From assembly GCA_944371995.1 (NCBI GenBank), contig CALVYD010000017.1, positions 1-34,215 of the forward strand: 34,215 nt of DNA. Reading direction: 5' to 3'. Below the pieces are notes generated by a model. It saw nothing but the letters and a program-made list of their open reading frames with translations. It did no database searches and was not told the origin of the DNA. The stretch comes from an uncultured Bacilli bacterium (GTDB lineage: Bacteria > Bacillota_I > Bacilli_A > RF39 > UBA660). Below, one piece after another: positions 1 through 8,359 of this stretch (positions within the stretch are counted from its first letter, which is position 1; each line of letters starts with the position of its first letter). The translations under genes and the position numbers were made by a program.

Positions 1-29
1 TTTCTGAAATGACTCTTTTTTATAGACTA

Positions 30-65
30 AAATAGTGTCAGCAATTTTACTCACCAACACTATTT
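30..65. repeat. Inverted repeat upstream of the VanY-TruB gene
   Basis: AAATAGTGT at 30-38 is the exact reverse complement of ACACTATTT at 57-65, with 18 nt between. It lies in the non-coding start of the window, before the terminator-like hairpin at 83-103. It may be an RNA stem or a protein site; nothing decides which. Confidence 0.4.
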
Positions 66-82
66 ATTATAGAACCATAATT

Positions 83-103
83 AGAAGTAGAAATACTTCT
101 TTT
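83..103 (+). terminator. Probable intrinsic terminator of a gene left of the window
   Basis: AGAAGTA (83-89), a GAAA loop and TACTTCT (94-100) form a perfect 7-bp hairpin followed by a short T run. The gene it would end lies outside the window. Confidence 0.5.
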
Positions 104-107
104 ACTT

Positions 108-116
108 TGCTATAAT
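108..116 (+). promoter_or_regulatory. Extended -10 promoter for the VanY-TruB gene
   Basis: TGCTATAAT is a consensus extended -10 element 18 nt before the start codon at 134. No good -35 hexamer is seen 17 bp upstream, as is usual for extended -10 promoters. A GAGGGAT ribosome binding site follows at about 123-129. Confidence 0.5.
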
Positions 117-133
117 ACAGAAGAGGGATAAAC

Positions 134-1531
134 ATGAAAAAATATTTAACATTGATAAATAAAGATAATAAGATAAAGAAAAGCTATTTTAAAAACTTAA
201 AATTAATAAATGCAAAATTAGTCGATAACACAACATGTCAAATAGAAGAAGAAACTTATAAAGCTTATCTAGAATTAAAGAAAAAGTTAGCAGAAAATAA
301 TATAAAAATTGGTCTAGATTCAGCTTATAGAACAATAGAAAACCAACAAGAACTTTATAATGAATACCAAGAAAAATATGGACTAGATTATACACAAAAA
401 GTAGTAGCCTCTCCTTTTACTAGTGAACATCATACTGGTCTAGCAATTGACTTATCTCTAAAAATAAATGGAAAATACACAAAAGATAATGAGGAAGCTT
501 TTAAAAATGAAAAAACTTACAAAAAAATACATAAATATCTTGGACAATATGGATTTATTTTAAGATATCCCGAGGGAAAAGAAAGTATTACTGGTTATTC
601 CTATGAACCATGGCATATACGTTATGTAGGACAAATACCAGCAAAAATTATGGAAGAAAACAATTGGACTTTAGAAGAATATTTAACCAATTTTTCTGCT
701 ATTTTATATGTAAATAAACAAGCAGGTAAAACGTCTTTCGATATTGTAAATGAAATAAGTAATATTTTTGGAATACAAAAAGTAGGTCATACAGGGACAC
801 TAGATCCATTAGCAGAAGGTGTATTAGTAGTAACATTAGGTAAAGCAGCAAAAGTAGCTGAACTGCTAACAGCCGAAGATAAAGAATATGTAGCAGGTGT
901 ATTATTAGGAGTAGAAACAGATACCTTAGATATCACAGGAAAAGTAGTAAAAAGTAAACCAGTAGATTTATTAAAAGATTTAGAAAAAGTAATAAATAGT
1001 TATAAAAAGACATATATGCAAGAAGTACCAATCTATTCAGCTATAAAAGTAAAAGGTAAAAAGCTTTATGAATATGCAAGAGAAAATAAACCAGTAGAAC
1101 TTCCTAAAAAAGAAGTAACAATAAAACAAATAAAACTATTATCTAGTGACAATGATACATTTATGATAAAAGCTAAAGTAACAAAAGGTTGCTACATAAG
1201 AAGTTTAATTAGAGATATTGGAAAAAGTCTAGATACTTACGCAACAATGACTTTATTAACTAGAACAAAACAAGGAAAAGTTGATATCGCTGATACCAAT
1301 ACTATAGAGGAAATAAAACAAGGAAAATATAAATTACATAGTATAGATGAAGTCCTTAACTTACCAGTAATAGAAGTTAATAAAGAATTAGAAAAGAAGA
1401 TAAGAAACGGTCAAAAACTTATAAATACATATAATGTAAAAGACAAAGTAATCTTTAAAAATGAAAAAAAGGAAATACTAGGTATTTATAAAGTAGAAAA
1501 AGACAAACTAAGAGTATGGAAGAACTTTTAA
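134..1531 (+). CDS. truB: Fusion of VanY-like D,D-carboxypeptidase and tRNA pseudouridine-55 synthase TruB
   Basis: One uninterrupted 465-residue frame carries two unrelated enzymes. Residues about 1-185 match the VanY/D-Ala-D-Ala carboxypeptidase fold: SEHHTGLAID (Zn ligands His99 and Asp106) and EPWHIRYVG (catalytic Glu158, Zn ligand His161). Residues about 187-465 are a full-length TruB: VNKQAGKTSFDIV, then GHTGTLDPLAEGVL with catalytic Asp224, and a PUA-like C-terminal end. TruB isomerises U55 in the T loop of tRNAs in the cytoplasm. The VanY part starts directly at the N-terminus, with no signal peptide or membrane segment, so as encoded it should be cytoplasmic. That is odd for an enzyme that normally trims cell-wall stem peptides. 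An internal Met173 precedes the TruB part but has no Shine-Dalgarno sequence, so a fused product is more likely than a separate TruB. The domain calls are secure; the role of the peptidase half is unknown. Confidence 0.9.
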   Translation: MKKYLTLINKDNKIKKSYFKNLKLINAKLVDNTTCQIEEETYKAYLELKKKLAENNIKIGLDSAYRTIENQQELYNEYQEKYGLDYTQKVVASPFTSEHHTGLAIDLSLKINGKYTKDNEEAFKNEKTYKKIHKYLGQYGFILRYPEGKESITGYSYEPWHIRYVGQIPAKIMEENNWTLEEYLTNFSAILYVNKQAGKTSFDIVNEISNIFGIQKVGHTGTLDPLAEGVLVVTLGKAAKVAELLTAEDKEYVAGVLLGVETDTLDITGKVVKSKPVDLLKDLEKVINSYKKTYMQEVPIYSAIKVKGKKLYEYARENKPVELPKKEVTIKQIKLLSSDNDTFMIKAKVTKGCYIRSLIRDIGKSLDTYATMTLLTRTKQGKVDIADTNTIEEIKQGKYKLHSIDEVLNLPVIEVNKELEKKIRNGQKLINTYNVKDKVIFKNEKKEILGIYKVEKDKLRVWKNF

Positions 1532-1544
1532 AAAGTTCTTTTTT
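1521..1544 (+). terminator. Intrinsic terminator after the VanY-TruB gene
   Basis: AGAACTTTT (1521-1529) pairs with AAAAGTTCT (1531-1539) and runs into TTTTTT. It overlaps the stop codon of the fusion gene. Confidence 0.7.
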
Positions 1545-1594
1545 CTTGACTGTAAACCAGTAAATACAATCTAGGAAAGGATAGAAAACTATAG

Positions 1595-1608
1595 TATAAT
1601 AGTATAAT
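1595..1608 (+). promoter_or_regulatory. Two overlapping -10-like boxes before the antiporter gene
   Basis: TATAAT occurs at 1595-1600 and again at 1603-1608, in a short tandem repeat 20-30 nt before the start at 1630. Neither has a convincing -35 hexamer, so the promoter call rests on the -10 boxes only. Confidence 0.4.
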
Positions 1609-1629
1609 AGATTAGAAAGTAGGGATAAC

Positions 1630-2583
1630 ATGCTAGAAGTGATATTTTTGATACTAGGATTTTTAATTATAATAAAGTCTAGTGATATTTTAGTAGATTG
1701 TGCATCTTCTTTAGCAATACGTTGCAAAATACCGAAAATGCTAATTGCACTAACCATAGTAGCCTTTGGTACTTGTGCACCAGAAGTTGCAATATCTTTC
1801 CAAAGTGTTGCTAGTAAAAATGGTACCATGGCTTTTGCTAATGTAGTAGGAAGTTGTATTGTAAATACATTTTTAATTATTGGACTAGCAGCACTAGTAA
1901 GACCAATTAGAGTAAGACATGCTACAATAAAAAAGGAGCTACCAATTCTTTTAATAATAACAACTGGATTCTGCGTATTAATGCTAGATAGTCTATTCAA
2001 TCCACTAACACCAAATACTTTTTCTAGAGCAGACGGAATTATTTTAATTTTATTATTTTTAATGTTTGTAGCTTATATTATACAATTATCTAGAAAAAAA
2101 GATACTGATACCGAACAAATGGAACCAGCCTTTAAAAATATATTTTTAATTATATTTTTATTAATAGGAAGTATAGCTTGTATTAGTTTAAGTAGTGATG
2201 TTATTGTAGATAATGCCGTAATGTTAGCAGAAAGATTAAATGTTAGTGAAAAAGTAATTACGATGATTCTAATTGTAATAGGAACATCACTCCCTGAAAT
2301 GTTTATGACAATATCTAGTGCTAGAAAAAAAGAATTTGATATGGCAATAGGTAATATCATAGGAACTAATATTTTTAATATATGTATTGTTTTAGGATTA
2401 CCAATTGCTATATTTGGAGACTTAGTCTTAGAAAACTTTAATCTAGCAGATATAGTAACCGTTTTTCTAACGTCATTCTTATTATTTATATTTGCTAAAA
2501 GTGAAAGACTTGTCTCTAAAAAAGAAGGAATTGTCATGCTAGGAATTTTTGTTGCATACTATATAACCATGATTTTAGGGTAA
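1630..2583 (+). CDS. Calcium/sodium antiporter, CaCA family (YrbG-like)
   Basis: This is a 317-residue, highly hydrophobic protein with the two inverted alpha repeats of the Ca2+/cation antiporter family. Alpha-1 carries VAFGTCAPE and, later, GSCIVN. Alpha-2 carries VIGTSLPEMFMTI and IIGTNIFN. The two conserved acidic residues of the GTxxPE motifs, which bind the cation at mid-membrane, are both present. The repeats lie on either side of a short polar loop around residues 152-170. The length fits bacterial YrbG/CaxA-type exchangers. In alpha-1 the usual GTSxPE and GSN are GTCAPE and GSC, so two cysteines replace serine or asparagine near the ion path; this could change ion preference. The gene stands alone between two terminator-like hairpins. 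Confidence 0.9.
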   Translation: MLEVIFLILGFLIIIKSSDILVDCASSLAIRCKIPKMLIALTIVAFGTCAPEVAISFQSVASKNGTMAFANVVGSCIVNTFLIIGLAALVRPIRVRHATIKKELPILLIITTGFCVLMLDSLFNPLTPNTFSRADGIILILLFLMFVAYIIQLSRKKDTDTEQMEPAFKNIFLIIFLLIGSIACISLSSDVIVDNAVMLAERLNVSEKVITMILIVIGTSLPEMFMTISSARKKEFDMAIGNIIGTNIFNICIVLGLPIAIFGDLVLENFNLADIVTVFLTSFLLFIFAKSERLVSKKEGIVMLGIFVAYYITMILG

Positions 2584-2632
2584 GTACTTGCAAAAACAAA
2601 GAGAACTTTTTATCAGATAGCTAAAAGAATTG

Positions 2633-2668
2633 AAAGAGTAGATAGCCTGTATCTATTCTTTTCATATT
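2633..2668 (+). terminator. Probable terminator after the antiporter gene
   Basis: AAAGAGTAGATA (2633-2644) pairs with TATCTATTCTTT (2650-2661) across a 5-nt loop with one G-U pair. A T-rich but interrupted tail follows. Confidence 0.5.
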
Positions 2669-2670
2669 AT

Positions 2671-2698
2671 TTGACAAAAATGAAAAAAATGGTATATT
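2671..2698 (+). promoter_or_regulatory. Promoter of the 351-aa unknown gene
   Basis: A perfect TTGACA (2671-2676) is followed after 16 bp by TATATT (2693-2698). TATTAT at 2695-2700 (18-bp spacing) is an alternative. This is a housekeeping-type sigma-A promoter about 35 nt before the start codon. Confidence 0.7.
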
Positions 2699-2731
2699 AT
2701 AAATTAAATTTAGGACTAGGAGTGAACTATT

Positions 2732-3787
2732 ATGATGTTTGATATAGATGATATTGAATTATTATCAATAGAAAGTAAAAGAAATATCAAAGACCTTGAT
2801 CTAGCAACTTTAGATAGCTTAGTAGAAGAAAATCGTAAATTACTGGGTGAATTAATAAAAAGTATTTCAGAAGACGTTGAAAATTTAAAAGACAAAAGAA
2901 TGAGAATTAAAGTTTTAAGAAAATTTAAAAATAAGTTAATACAAGTTTATAAGCAAAATGAATCAATCAAACCAAAAGAAGAGTTTTCTAATAGTAAATA
3001 TGCTAGACAGACTGAGAGTAATGTAGGATATTTTAAAACTCATCCTGATGCTCGTTTTGTAGAAGATGAATATCTCAAAATTGTAAAGAGCTATGGAAAT
3101 ATTGTTGAATTTATGGAAAATGTATATCAATATTTTCGTTCTTCCTTCAAATTAAATCCATCTGATAGAAAGATTCTCTGGGATATTGTAGATAAGACTA
3201 AAACTACGTGTTCAAGTTTAGGAATAGAAAGTGCCGATCCAGATATTTTGAAAAAAGTATTATCAGATCCATATAAAAATATAGAAATGATAGATGATAT
3301 TTGTGATATTGATGAAGAAGAAAATGGTAAAGACGTTGTAATTAATAGTTTTCCATATACTGTTGAAATGCCTTCCTTTACTGTGAATGGTATGACTAAG
3401 TATAAAATGAATATTAATAATTCTAAACCTCGGATTTATTTTATTCAAAAAGACTCATGTTATTCTAAAAGAGTAAGACCAATAAAAGATAAAAAAGTTG
3501 AAAAATCATCTTCAGCAAAGAAAATGAAAAATAATGATTATTCAACCAGCTCATACCAGAGAACACCTAAACCAGTTTTACTAATAGAAGATAAATCTTT
3601 AACAAGACATTCTAATTACATTTCATCACCTTATTTTTATCACTATAAAAAAGAGGAAATCATCCAAGATTTAGCAATCAATAGTCAAGAAGAACAAATA
3701 TTTAGAACACCTGGTATGAGCGACGATGAAATTAGGATATCTCAGGAAAAGATTAATTCCGTAAAGGTTAAAAGTTACAAAAAATAG
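2732..3787 (+). CDS. Hypothetical soluble protein, 351 aa
   Basis: I do not recognise this protein. It has no signal peptide or membrane segment and is rich in Lys, Glu and Ser. The first 90 residues look helical, with heptad-like spacing (LDSLVEENRKLLGELIKSI). Residues about 95-180 look like a compact helical domain. After about residue 245 the chain becomes basic and low in complexity (KKVEKSSSAKKMKNN), which suggests a disordered tail. The start at 2732 has a GGAG ribosome binding site 9 nt upstream; the adjacent ATG at 2735 is an alternative. It has its own strong promoter and stands alone before rpsO. A DNA, RNA or scaffold role is possible, but nothing in the sequence shows it. Confidence 0.75.
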   Translation: MMFDIDDIELLSIESKRNIKDLDLATLDSLVEENRKLLGELIKSISEDVENLKDKRMRIKVLRKFKNKLIQVYKQNESIKPKEEFSNSKYARQTESNVGYFKTHPDARFVEDEYLKIVKSYGNIVEFMENVYQYFRSSFKLNPSDRKILWDIVDKTKTTCSSLGIESADPDILKKVLSDPYKNIEMIDDICDIDEEENGKDVVINSFPYTVEMPSFTVNGMTKYKMNINNSKPRIYFIQKDSCYSKRVRPIKDKKVEKSSSAKKMKNNDYSTSSYQRTPKPVLLIEDKSLTRHSNYISSPYFYHYKKEEIIQDLAINSQEEQIFRTPGMSDDEIRISQEKINSVKVKSYKK

Positions 3788-3824
3788 TGTTTTTAGATAT
3801 TTAAATTTTTAAGACAATAACTAC

Positions 3825-3853
3825 TTGAAAAAACCAAAAAAGTATAGTATATT
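3825..3853 (+). promoter_or_regulatory. rpsO promoter
   Basis: TTGAAA (3825-3830) is followed, after 17 bp, by TATATT (3848-3853). Transcription would start near 3860 and include the structured leader before rpsO. Confidence 0.7.
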
Positions 3854-3860
3854 ATATGTG

Positions 3861-3910
3861 CTACCAAGACCCGGTCTAAAGAATTTCCGACTTTTCACTT
3901 AGTCTTGGCA
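3861..3910 (+). promoter_or_regulatory. Structured rpsO leader, candidate S15 autoregulatory RNA
   Basis: CCAAGAC (3864-3870) pairs perfectly with GTCTTGG (3902-3908), enclosing about 31 nt. An alternative hairpin, AGAC-CCG-GTCT, uses the same AGAC, so two exclusive folds are possible. rpsO leaders bound by S15 are known in several bacterial groups; that S15 binds this one is inference from position and shape. Confidence 0.5.
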
Positions 3911-3934
3911 AATATAAGGAAAGGAAGTGTTAAT

Positions 3935-4204
3935 ATGGCTTTAACAAAAGAAGAAAAAAGTACAATTATTAAAGAATTTGCAAAAAATGAAAAAGACACA
4001 GGTTCTGCTGAAGTACAAATCGCTATTCTTACAAAAGAAATTAACGATTTAACAGAACATTTAAAAACACACATTCACGATTATCATTCAAGACGTGGAC
4101 TTTTAAAGAAAGTTGGACAACGTCGTAACATGTTAAACTATTTAGCTAAGAAAGATATTCAAAGCTATCGTGAAGTAATTAAAAAATTAGGTTTAAGAAA
4201 ATAG
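3935..4204 (+). CDS. rpsO: 30S ribosomal protein S15
   Basis: The 89-residue product has the standard S15 length and sequence: [32 protein letters not shown] and LNYLAKKD are hallmark S15 stretches. S15 binds the three-way junction of 16S rRNA helices 20-22 and helps assemble the platform of the small subunit. The start at 3935 is preferred over an in-frame TTG at 3905 because AAGGAAAGGAAG lies just before it and because it gives the family length. rpsO followed by pnp is a widespread arrangement, but here a terminator separates them. Confidence 0.97.
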   Translation: MALTKEEKSTIIKEFAKNEKDTGSAEVQIAILTKEINDLTEHLKTHIHDYHSRRGLLKKVGQRRNMLNYLAKKDIQSYREVIKKLGLRK

Positions 4205-4224
4205 TGCCAAGTGCACTATTTTTT
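4199..4224 (+). terminator. rpsO terminator
   Basis: AATAGTGC (4200-4207) pairs with GCACTATT (4213-4220) around a 5-nt loop, followed by a run of six T. It overlaps the rpsO stop codon and could attenuate read-through into pnp. Confidence 0.8.
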
Positions 4225-4248
4225 AATATCCAAAAGATAAATCAAAGA

Positions 4249-4272
4249 AAAAGTAGAAATTTTTCAACTTTT
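4249..4272 (+). repeat. Hairpin in the pnp leader
   Basis: AAAAGT-a-GAAA and TTTC-a-ACTTTT form a near-continuous inverted repeat about 37 nt before the pnp start. pnp leaders are autoregulated through a hairpin in some bacteria. There is no clean U run, so it is not a good terminator. Confidence 0.35.
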
Positions 4273-4308
4273 CTGCTATTCTAATAATGGAACTTGTATG
4301 GAGGAAGT

Positions 4309-6477
4309 ATGAAAAAGAAAACATTTGAATTAGATTTTTATGGAAGAAAGATTATAGTAGAACACGGAGAATTAGCAAAACAAGCCGATGGTGCTGTACT
4401 AGTTCGTTATAATGATACCGTAATTTTAACAGCAGCTGTCGTATCAAAGACAGTAAACTTATTATCTGACTTTTTTCCATTAACTGTAAATTATCAAGAA
4501 AAATTATATTCTGTAGGTAAAATCCCAGGAGGATTTATTAAAAGAGAAGGGCGTCCTAGTGAAAATGCAACTCTTGCGGCCCGTATGATTGATCGTCCTA
4601 TGCGACCATTATTCCCAGAAGGATTTAAAAATGAAGTACAAATTATCTCAACAGTATTATCAGTAGATCAAGACTGTTCACCAGAGTTAACAGCAATGCT
4701 TGCATCATCTTTAGCAGTATCTATATCAAAAATCCCATTTAATGGACCAATTGCTGGAGTAAAGGTAGGAAGAGTAAATGGAGAGTTTGTGATTAATCCA
4801 ACACCAGAAGAATTAGAAGTATCAGACTTAGATTTAACAGTTGCTGGTACAAAAGATGCTATTAATATGGTAGAGTCTAGTGCCAAAGAAGTACCAGAAG
4901 AGGTAATGTTAGAAGCACTAATGTTTGGACATAAAGCCGTAAAAGAAATAATCGCTTTTGAAGAAAAAATTATCGCAGAAATCGGCGAAGAAAAGATGGA
5001 ATATGAAATGCTAACTATTGAAGATGAAATGAAGGAGCGCATCACTTCTCTAATTTCTAAAAAGATGGATAAAGCACTTCGTATCAAAGACAAACTAAAA
5101 AAATATGATGCCATTGATAAAATAAAAGAAGAAACAGTGGAATTATATAGAAGTGAATATGAAGATAAATTAAAAGAAGAAGAATTAGAAGAACTACTTG
5201 TAAAAGTAAATATGGTAGTATCTAATATTGAATATGAATTATTTAGAAGTATTGTAGTAAAAGAAGGAATTAGACCAGATGGTAGAAAGATGGATGAGAT
5301 TAGACCACTATCAACCGATATTGACTTACTACCAAGAACCCATGGTTCTGCACTTTTTACCCGCGGACAAACACAAGCACTTTCTGTAACCACTCTAGGT
5401 GCCTTAGGAGAACATCAAATATTAGATGGGCTTGGTCTAGAAGATCAAAAAAGATTTATGTTACACTATAATTTTCCTCAATTTTCAGTAGGAGAAACAG
5501 GAAGATATGGTGCACCAGGAAGACGTGAAATAGGACACGGAGCCTTAGGAGAAAAGGCCTTACTTCAAGTAATACCAAGTGAAGAAGAATTCCCATATAC
5601 AATACGTGTTGTATCAGAAATATTAGAATCTAATGGTTCTTCATCACAAGCAAGTATCTGTGCTGGTTGTATGTCTTTAATGGCAGCAGGTGTTCCAATC
5701 AAAGCACCAGTTGCTGGTATTGCCATGGGATTAATTACACATGGAGATGATTATACCATTCTAACAGATATCCAAGGAATGGAAGACCATCTAGGAGATA
5801 TGGACTTTAAAGTAGCAGGAACAGAACACGGTATTTGTGCTCTACAAATGGATATAAAAATCAAAGGTATTACAGAACAAATTCTAAAAGAAGCTCTAGA
5901 GCAAGCACGTATTGCTCGTCTTCAAGTATTAAAAGTAATGCAAAAACAAATTAAAGAGCCAAGAAAAGAAGTATCTAAATATGCACCAAAGATGGAAACA
6001 TTCACTATCGATCCTATGAAGATAAAAGATGTTATCGGTAAAGGTGGCGAAATGATTACTAAAATCATTTGTGATGCTTCCAACGTAAAAGATGTTAATA
6101 ATATCAATGCTGTAAAAGTAGACTTAGAAGATGATGGTAGAGTAATTATTTATCACAGTGACCAAGAAATCATCAACAAGACTAGAAAGATGATTGAAGA
6201 AGTAGTTCGTGAAGTAGAAGTAGGAAAAATCTATGAAGCAAAAGTAGTAAAAATAGAAGACTTTGGTTGCTTTGTACAATTATGGCCAGGTTGTGAAGGA
6301 CTAGTACATATTTCTCAACTTGCTCATGAGAGAGTAGAAAAAGTAGAAGATGTTGTAAAAGTAGGAGATGAAATCATCGTAAAAGCTTTAGGTCCAGATA
6401 AAAAAGGAAGACAAAACTTCTCAAGAAAAGACGCTCTACCAAAGCCAAAAACAAAAGATAAAAAAGAAGAAAAGTAA
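4309..6477 (+). CDS. pnp: Polyribonucleotide nucleotidyltransferase (PNPase)
   Basis: This 722-residue protein has the full PNPase layout: a first RNase PH domain (about 1-215), a helical linker, a second RNase PH domain (about 310-540), a KH domain with the GKGG loop ([15 protein letters not shown]) and a C-terminal S1 domain ([20 protein letters not shown]). The second core carries the catalytic region [19 protein letters not shown], where phosphate and metal bind. PNPase degrades RNA 3' to 5' using phosphate and acts in the RNA degradosome and in mRNA turnover. The start at 4309 follows GGAGGA by 5 nt; an upstream in-frame TTG at 4294 would absorb that ribosome binding site. No unusual residues were seen except GIC for the usual GIT near the active site. 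Confidence 0.97.
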   Translation: MKKKTFELDFYGRKIIVEHGELAKQADGAVLVRYNDTVILTAAVVSKTVNLLSDFFPLTVNYQEKLYSVGKIPGGFIKREGRPSENATLAARMIDRPMRPLFPEGFKNEVQIISTVLSVDQDCSPELTAMLASSLAVSISKIPFNGPIAGVKVGRVNGEFVINPTPEELEVSDLDLTVAGTKDAINMVESSAKEVPEEVMLEALMFGHKAVKEIIAFEEKIIAEIGEEKMEYEMLTIEDEMKERITSLISKKMDKALRIKDKLKKYDAIDKIKEETVELYRSEYEDKLKEEELEELLVKVNMVVSNIEYELFRSIVVKEGIRPDGRKMDEIRPLSTDIDLLPRTHGSALFTRGQTQALSVTTLGALGEHQILDGLGLEDQKRFMLHYNFPQFSVGETGRYGAPGRREIGHGALGEKALLQVIPSEEEFPYTIRVVSEILESNGSSSQASICAGCMSLMAAGVPIKAPVAGIAMGLITHGDDYTILTDIQGMEDHLGDMDFKVAGTEHGICALQMDIKIKGITEQILKEALEQARIARLQVLKVMQKQIKEPRKEVSKYAPKMETFTIDPMKIKDVIGKGGEMITKIICDASNVKDVNNINAVKVDLEDDGRVIIYHSDQEIINKTRKMIEEVVREVEVGKIYEAKVVKIEDFGCFVQLWPGCEGLVHISQLAHERVEKVEDVVKVGDEIIVKALGPDKKGRQNFSRKDALPKPKTKDKKEEK

Positions 6478-6501
6478 AAGTTCATTTTAGAACTTTTTTT
6501 T
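6476..6501 (+). terminator. pnp terminator
   Basis: AAAAGTTC (6476-6483) pairs with GAACTTTT (6490-6497) around a 6-nt loop, with a continuing T run. It overlaps the stop codon of pnp. Confidence 0.8.
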
Positions 6502-6524
6502 CATATATTTATCTAGGTGATATT

Positions 6525-7382
6525 ATGTTAAAGAAAAAACTAATTCAAGTATCCATAGTAATGGTACTAGTACTATTTAGTTTTTACTATACGAATAAAA
6601 CAATAGATATTATAAGACAAACAGATCCTTTAATGAAACAAATTAAAGAAGAAAGTAAACAATACGAAGTCCCTGCCGAAGATGCTAAAATAGAAGAAAA
6701 TAAAATGACACCTGGAAAAAATGGAAAAGAAGTAGATTATGATGAAACGTACAAAAAAATGAAAAGATATGGAACTTATAATGAAGTTCTAACAGTTTTT
6801 AAAGAGACAAAACCAGCAGTATCAATAGAAGATACTTATGATAAATTTGTAACCCAGGGTCACGAAGAAAAAAAAGCAGTAACATTAGTTTTTAAAGTAA
6901 CAAACGATTCCAATCCACAAGAAATAGTAAGAATACTAAATCAAGAAGAAACCACAGGTACCTTTTTTATAGATGGCCTATGGTTAGAAAATAATCTAGC
7001 AATAGTAAAAGAAATGTTAAATCATGAATTAGAAATATTAAACTACAATGATAGGTATGAAGAAATTTACTTTTCCTCCGCCCTGCAATATTTAAAAAAT
7101 GTCACAGCATCTACTCCTAAGTATTGTTATGCAGAGTATGACAATAAAGAAGTAATTGAACTATGTTCAAAATTAGAACTACATACGATTATACCAACGA
7201 TAAAGATAACATCATCTCCATTTCAAGAAGTAAAAGAAAAACTACAAAACGCATCAATAATATCTCTACCAATAAATCAAACAACAGAAATAGAATTAAA
7301 AACCGTAATAGACTATATGAAATCAAAAGGATATAAAATCGTTAAATTAGATGAACTACTAAGTGAATCCCTAGAAAAGTAA
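6525..7382 (+). CDS. Membrane-anchored degenerate polysaccharide deacetylase (NodB-fold) protein
   Basis: The 285-residue protein starts with a hydrophobic anchor (about 5-22), then a polar stalk, then a domain at about 116-282 that follows the NodB polysaccharide deacetylase pattern. KAVTLVFKVTN (118-128) lies where active enzymes have the TFDDG metal motif. TTGTFFIDG (143-151) matches the ATFFVxG strand. ILNYN (171-175) lies where HSxxH binds zinc. IDYMKSKGYKIVKLDELL matches the usual C-terminal end. The metal-binding Asp pair and the His pair are all lost and the RxPYG region is not recognisable, so it is very probably not a deacetylase. It may bind glycan or protein at the outer membrane face. 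The start follows AGGTGAT. The fold assignment is by pattern only. Confidence 0.7.
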   Translation: MLKKKLIQVSIVMVLVLFSFYYTNKTIDIIRQTDPLMKQIKEESKQYEVPAEDAKIEENKMTPGKNGKEVDYDETYKKMKRYGTYNEVLTVFKETKPAVSIEDTYDKFVTQGHEEKKAVTLVFKVTNDSNPQEIVRILNQEETTGTFFIDGLWLENNLAIVKEMLNHELEILNYNDRYEEIYFSSALQYLKNVTASTPKYCYAEYDNKEVIELCSKLELHTIIPTIKITSSPFQEVKEKLQNASIISLPINQTTEIELKTVIDYMKSKGYKIVKLDELLSESLEK

Positions 7383-7393
7383 AGTTATTTGAG

Positions 7394-7420
7394 AAGATGC
7401 AGTAGCGTCTTTTTATTTTT
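7394..7420 (+). terminator. Terminator after the NodB-like gene
   Basis: AAGATGC (7394-7400) pairs with GCGTCTT (7405-7411) with one G-U pair around an AGTA loop, followed by TTTATTTTT. Confidence 0.75.
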
Positions 7421-7479
7421 CCTAACATTAACAAAGAAAAAGAAAACAATTAGACTAAGAATCAATAAGGAGGAAAAAT

Positions 7480-8259
7480 ATGAGTTACGGAGAATACAAC
7501 AGAAGAAACGGAAGAATTAATATAGATACAGATGATCTTCAAATAACCGATTTTAATAAGAATTGGAAAGTCATTCATACCCTTCATCCAGGGGAAGCAG
7601 AAATTATTTATGAAAAAAAGAATGCCGATAATATGAATCTTTACTATGCAGATTATATAAAAGAAAAAAGTCTACTTGCCTTAGCAGGAAGAAATGAAGA
7701 AGCTTATTTAGTAAAAATTATTGATAAAACGGGAAGGACATATGATTACTTTCAATGGGAATATACAAAGGAAATAAAATGTCCTCTATATAGAGTAGAT
7801 AGAGGTGTTTATGGAATTAATATAGATAATGGCTTTGAACTATGTTCAGTAAATACAAAAGACGCTAATAATATCATGGAGGAGATGGCAAGTACTTGTC
7901 GAGAATTAGGACAGGGTACAGGCCACATTGGAGAAATTGTAAAAGGCCATTATTTAGAAGTGGATATCTCTTATGGAAATATAGATACACTTCATATGCT
8001 ATGTTCTCTGGCACCAGAAACGAAACTAATGTATTACCCTTATATAACAAGTAATAGAACACAAGAAGTTATAGAAATAGGAACAGAAGGAGAGTGGCTT
8101 TCCCTAAGAAGCCTCGCCTCAAGATTTTCATGCAATCCCTATGTTGAAGAATTAGTAAATAACATAAGAGCAGAACATCAAAAAGAAGAAACAAAGTCCG
8201 AAAGTGCTAAGAGATTATTAAAAACAAGAATAGAAAGTAGTAAAAAATATCATTTATAA
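7480..8259 (+). CDS. Hypothetical soluble protein, 259 aa
   Basis: I do not recognise this protein. The start has an ideal AAGGAGGAAAA ribosome binding site. There is no signal peptide or membrane segment. Residues about 20-130 alternate short beta-like stretches with charged turns (AEIIYEKKNADNMNLYYADYI, here seen as strands and loops). A conserved-looking GQGTGHIGEIVKGHYLEVDI stretch near 145-165 could be a ligand loop. The C-terminal 40 residues are charged and helical (EHQKEETKSESAKRLL). It lies alone between a terminator and a strong promoter. The cytoplasm is the likely location; the function is unknown. Confidence 0.75.
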   Translation: MSYGEYNRRNGRINIDTDDLQITDFNKNWKVIHTLHPGEAEIIYEKKNADNMNLYYADYIKEKSLLALAGRNEEAYLVKIIDKTGRTYDYFQWEYTKEIKCPLYRVDRGVYGINIDNGFELCSVNTKDANNIMEEMASTCRELGQGTGHIGEIVKGHYLEVDISYGNIDTLHMLCSLAPETKLMYYPYITSNRTQEVIEIGTEGEWLSLRSLASRFSCNPYVEELVNNIRAEHQKEETKSESAKRLLKTRIESSKKYHL

Positions 8260-8292
8260 GAAATTTATACTTTTTAAGTAACAAAAGAAAAC

Positions 8293-8306
8293 TGTCAAAT
8301 TTGACA
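8293..8306. promoter_or_regulatory. Perfect 14-bp palindrome over the -35 box
   Basis: TGTCAAATTTGACA is a perfect inverted repeat whose right half is the TTGACA -35 hexamer of the lipoprotein promoter. It could be a repressor operator. As RNA it would form a TGTCA/TGACA hairpin followed by T6, so it could instead end transcription of the gene before it. Both readings are inference. Confidence 0.5.
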
Positions 8307-8329
8307 TTTTTTATGTTTTATGGTATAAT
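8301..8329 (+). promoter_or_regulatory. Consensus sigma-A promoter of the lipoprotein gene
   Basis: TTGACA (8301-8306), a 17-bp spacer and TATAAT (8324-8329) match the consensus at all twelve positions. The start codon is 31 nt downstream, after a GGGGGAAAG ribosome binding site. Confidence 0.85.
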
Positions 8330-8359
8330 ATGCCTACAATATGAAGGGGGAAAGAGAAA

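Noticed and set aside
1455..2000. Minus-strand frame of 181 codons over the antiporter gene
   Set aside because: It is the hydrophobic shadow of the antiporter gene and crosses the terminator at 1521.
4668..5393. Long open frame on the minus strand inside pnp
   Set aside because: It is Ser-rich, has no ribosome binding site, and mirrors the codons of the well-supported pnp gene.
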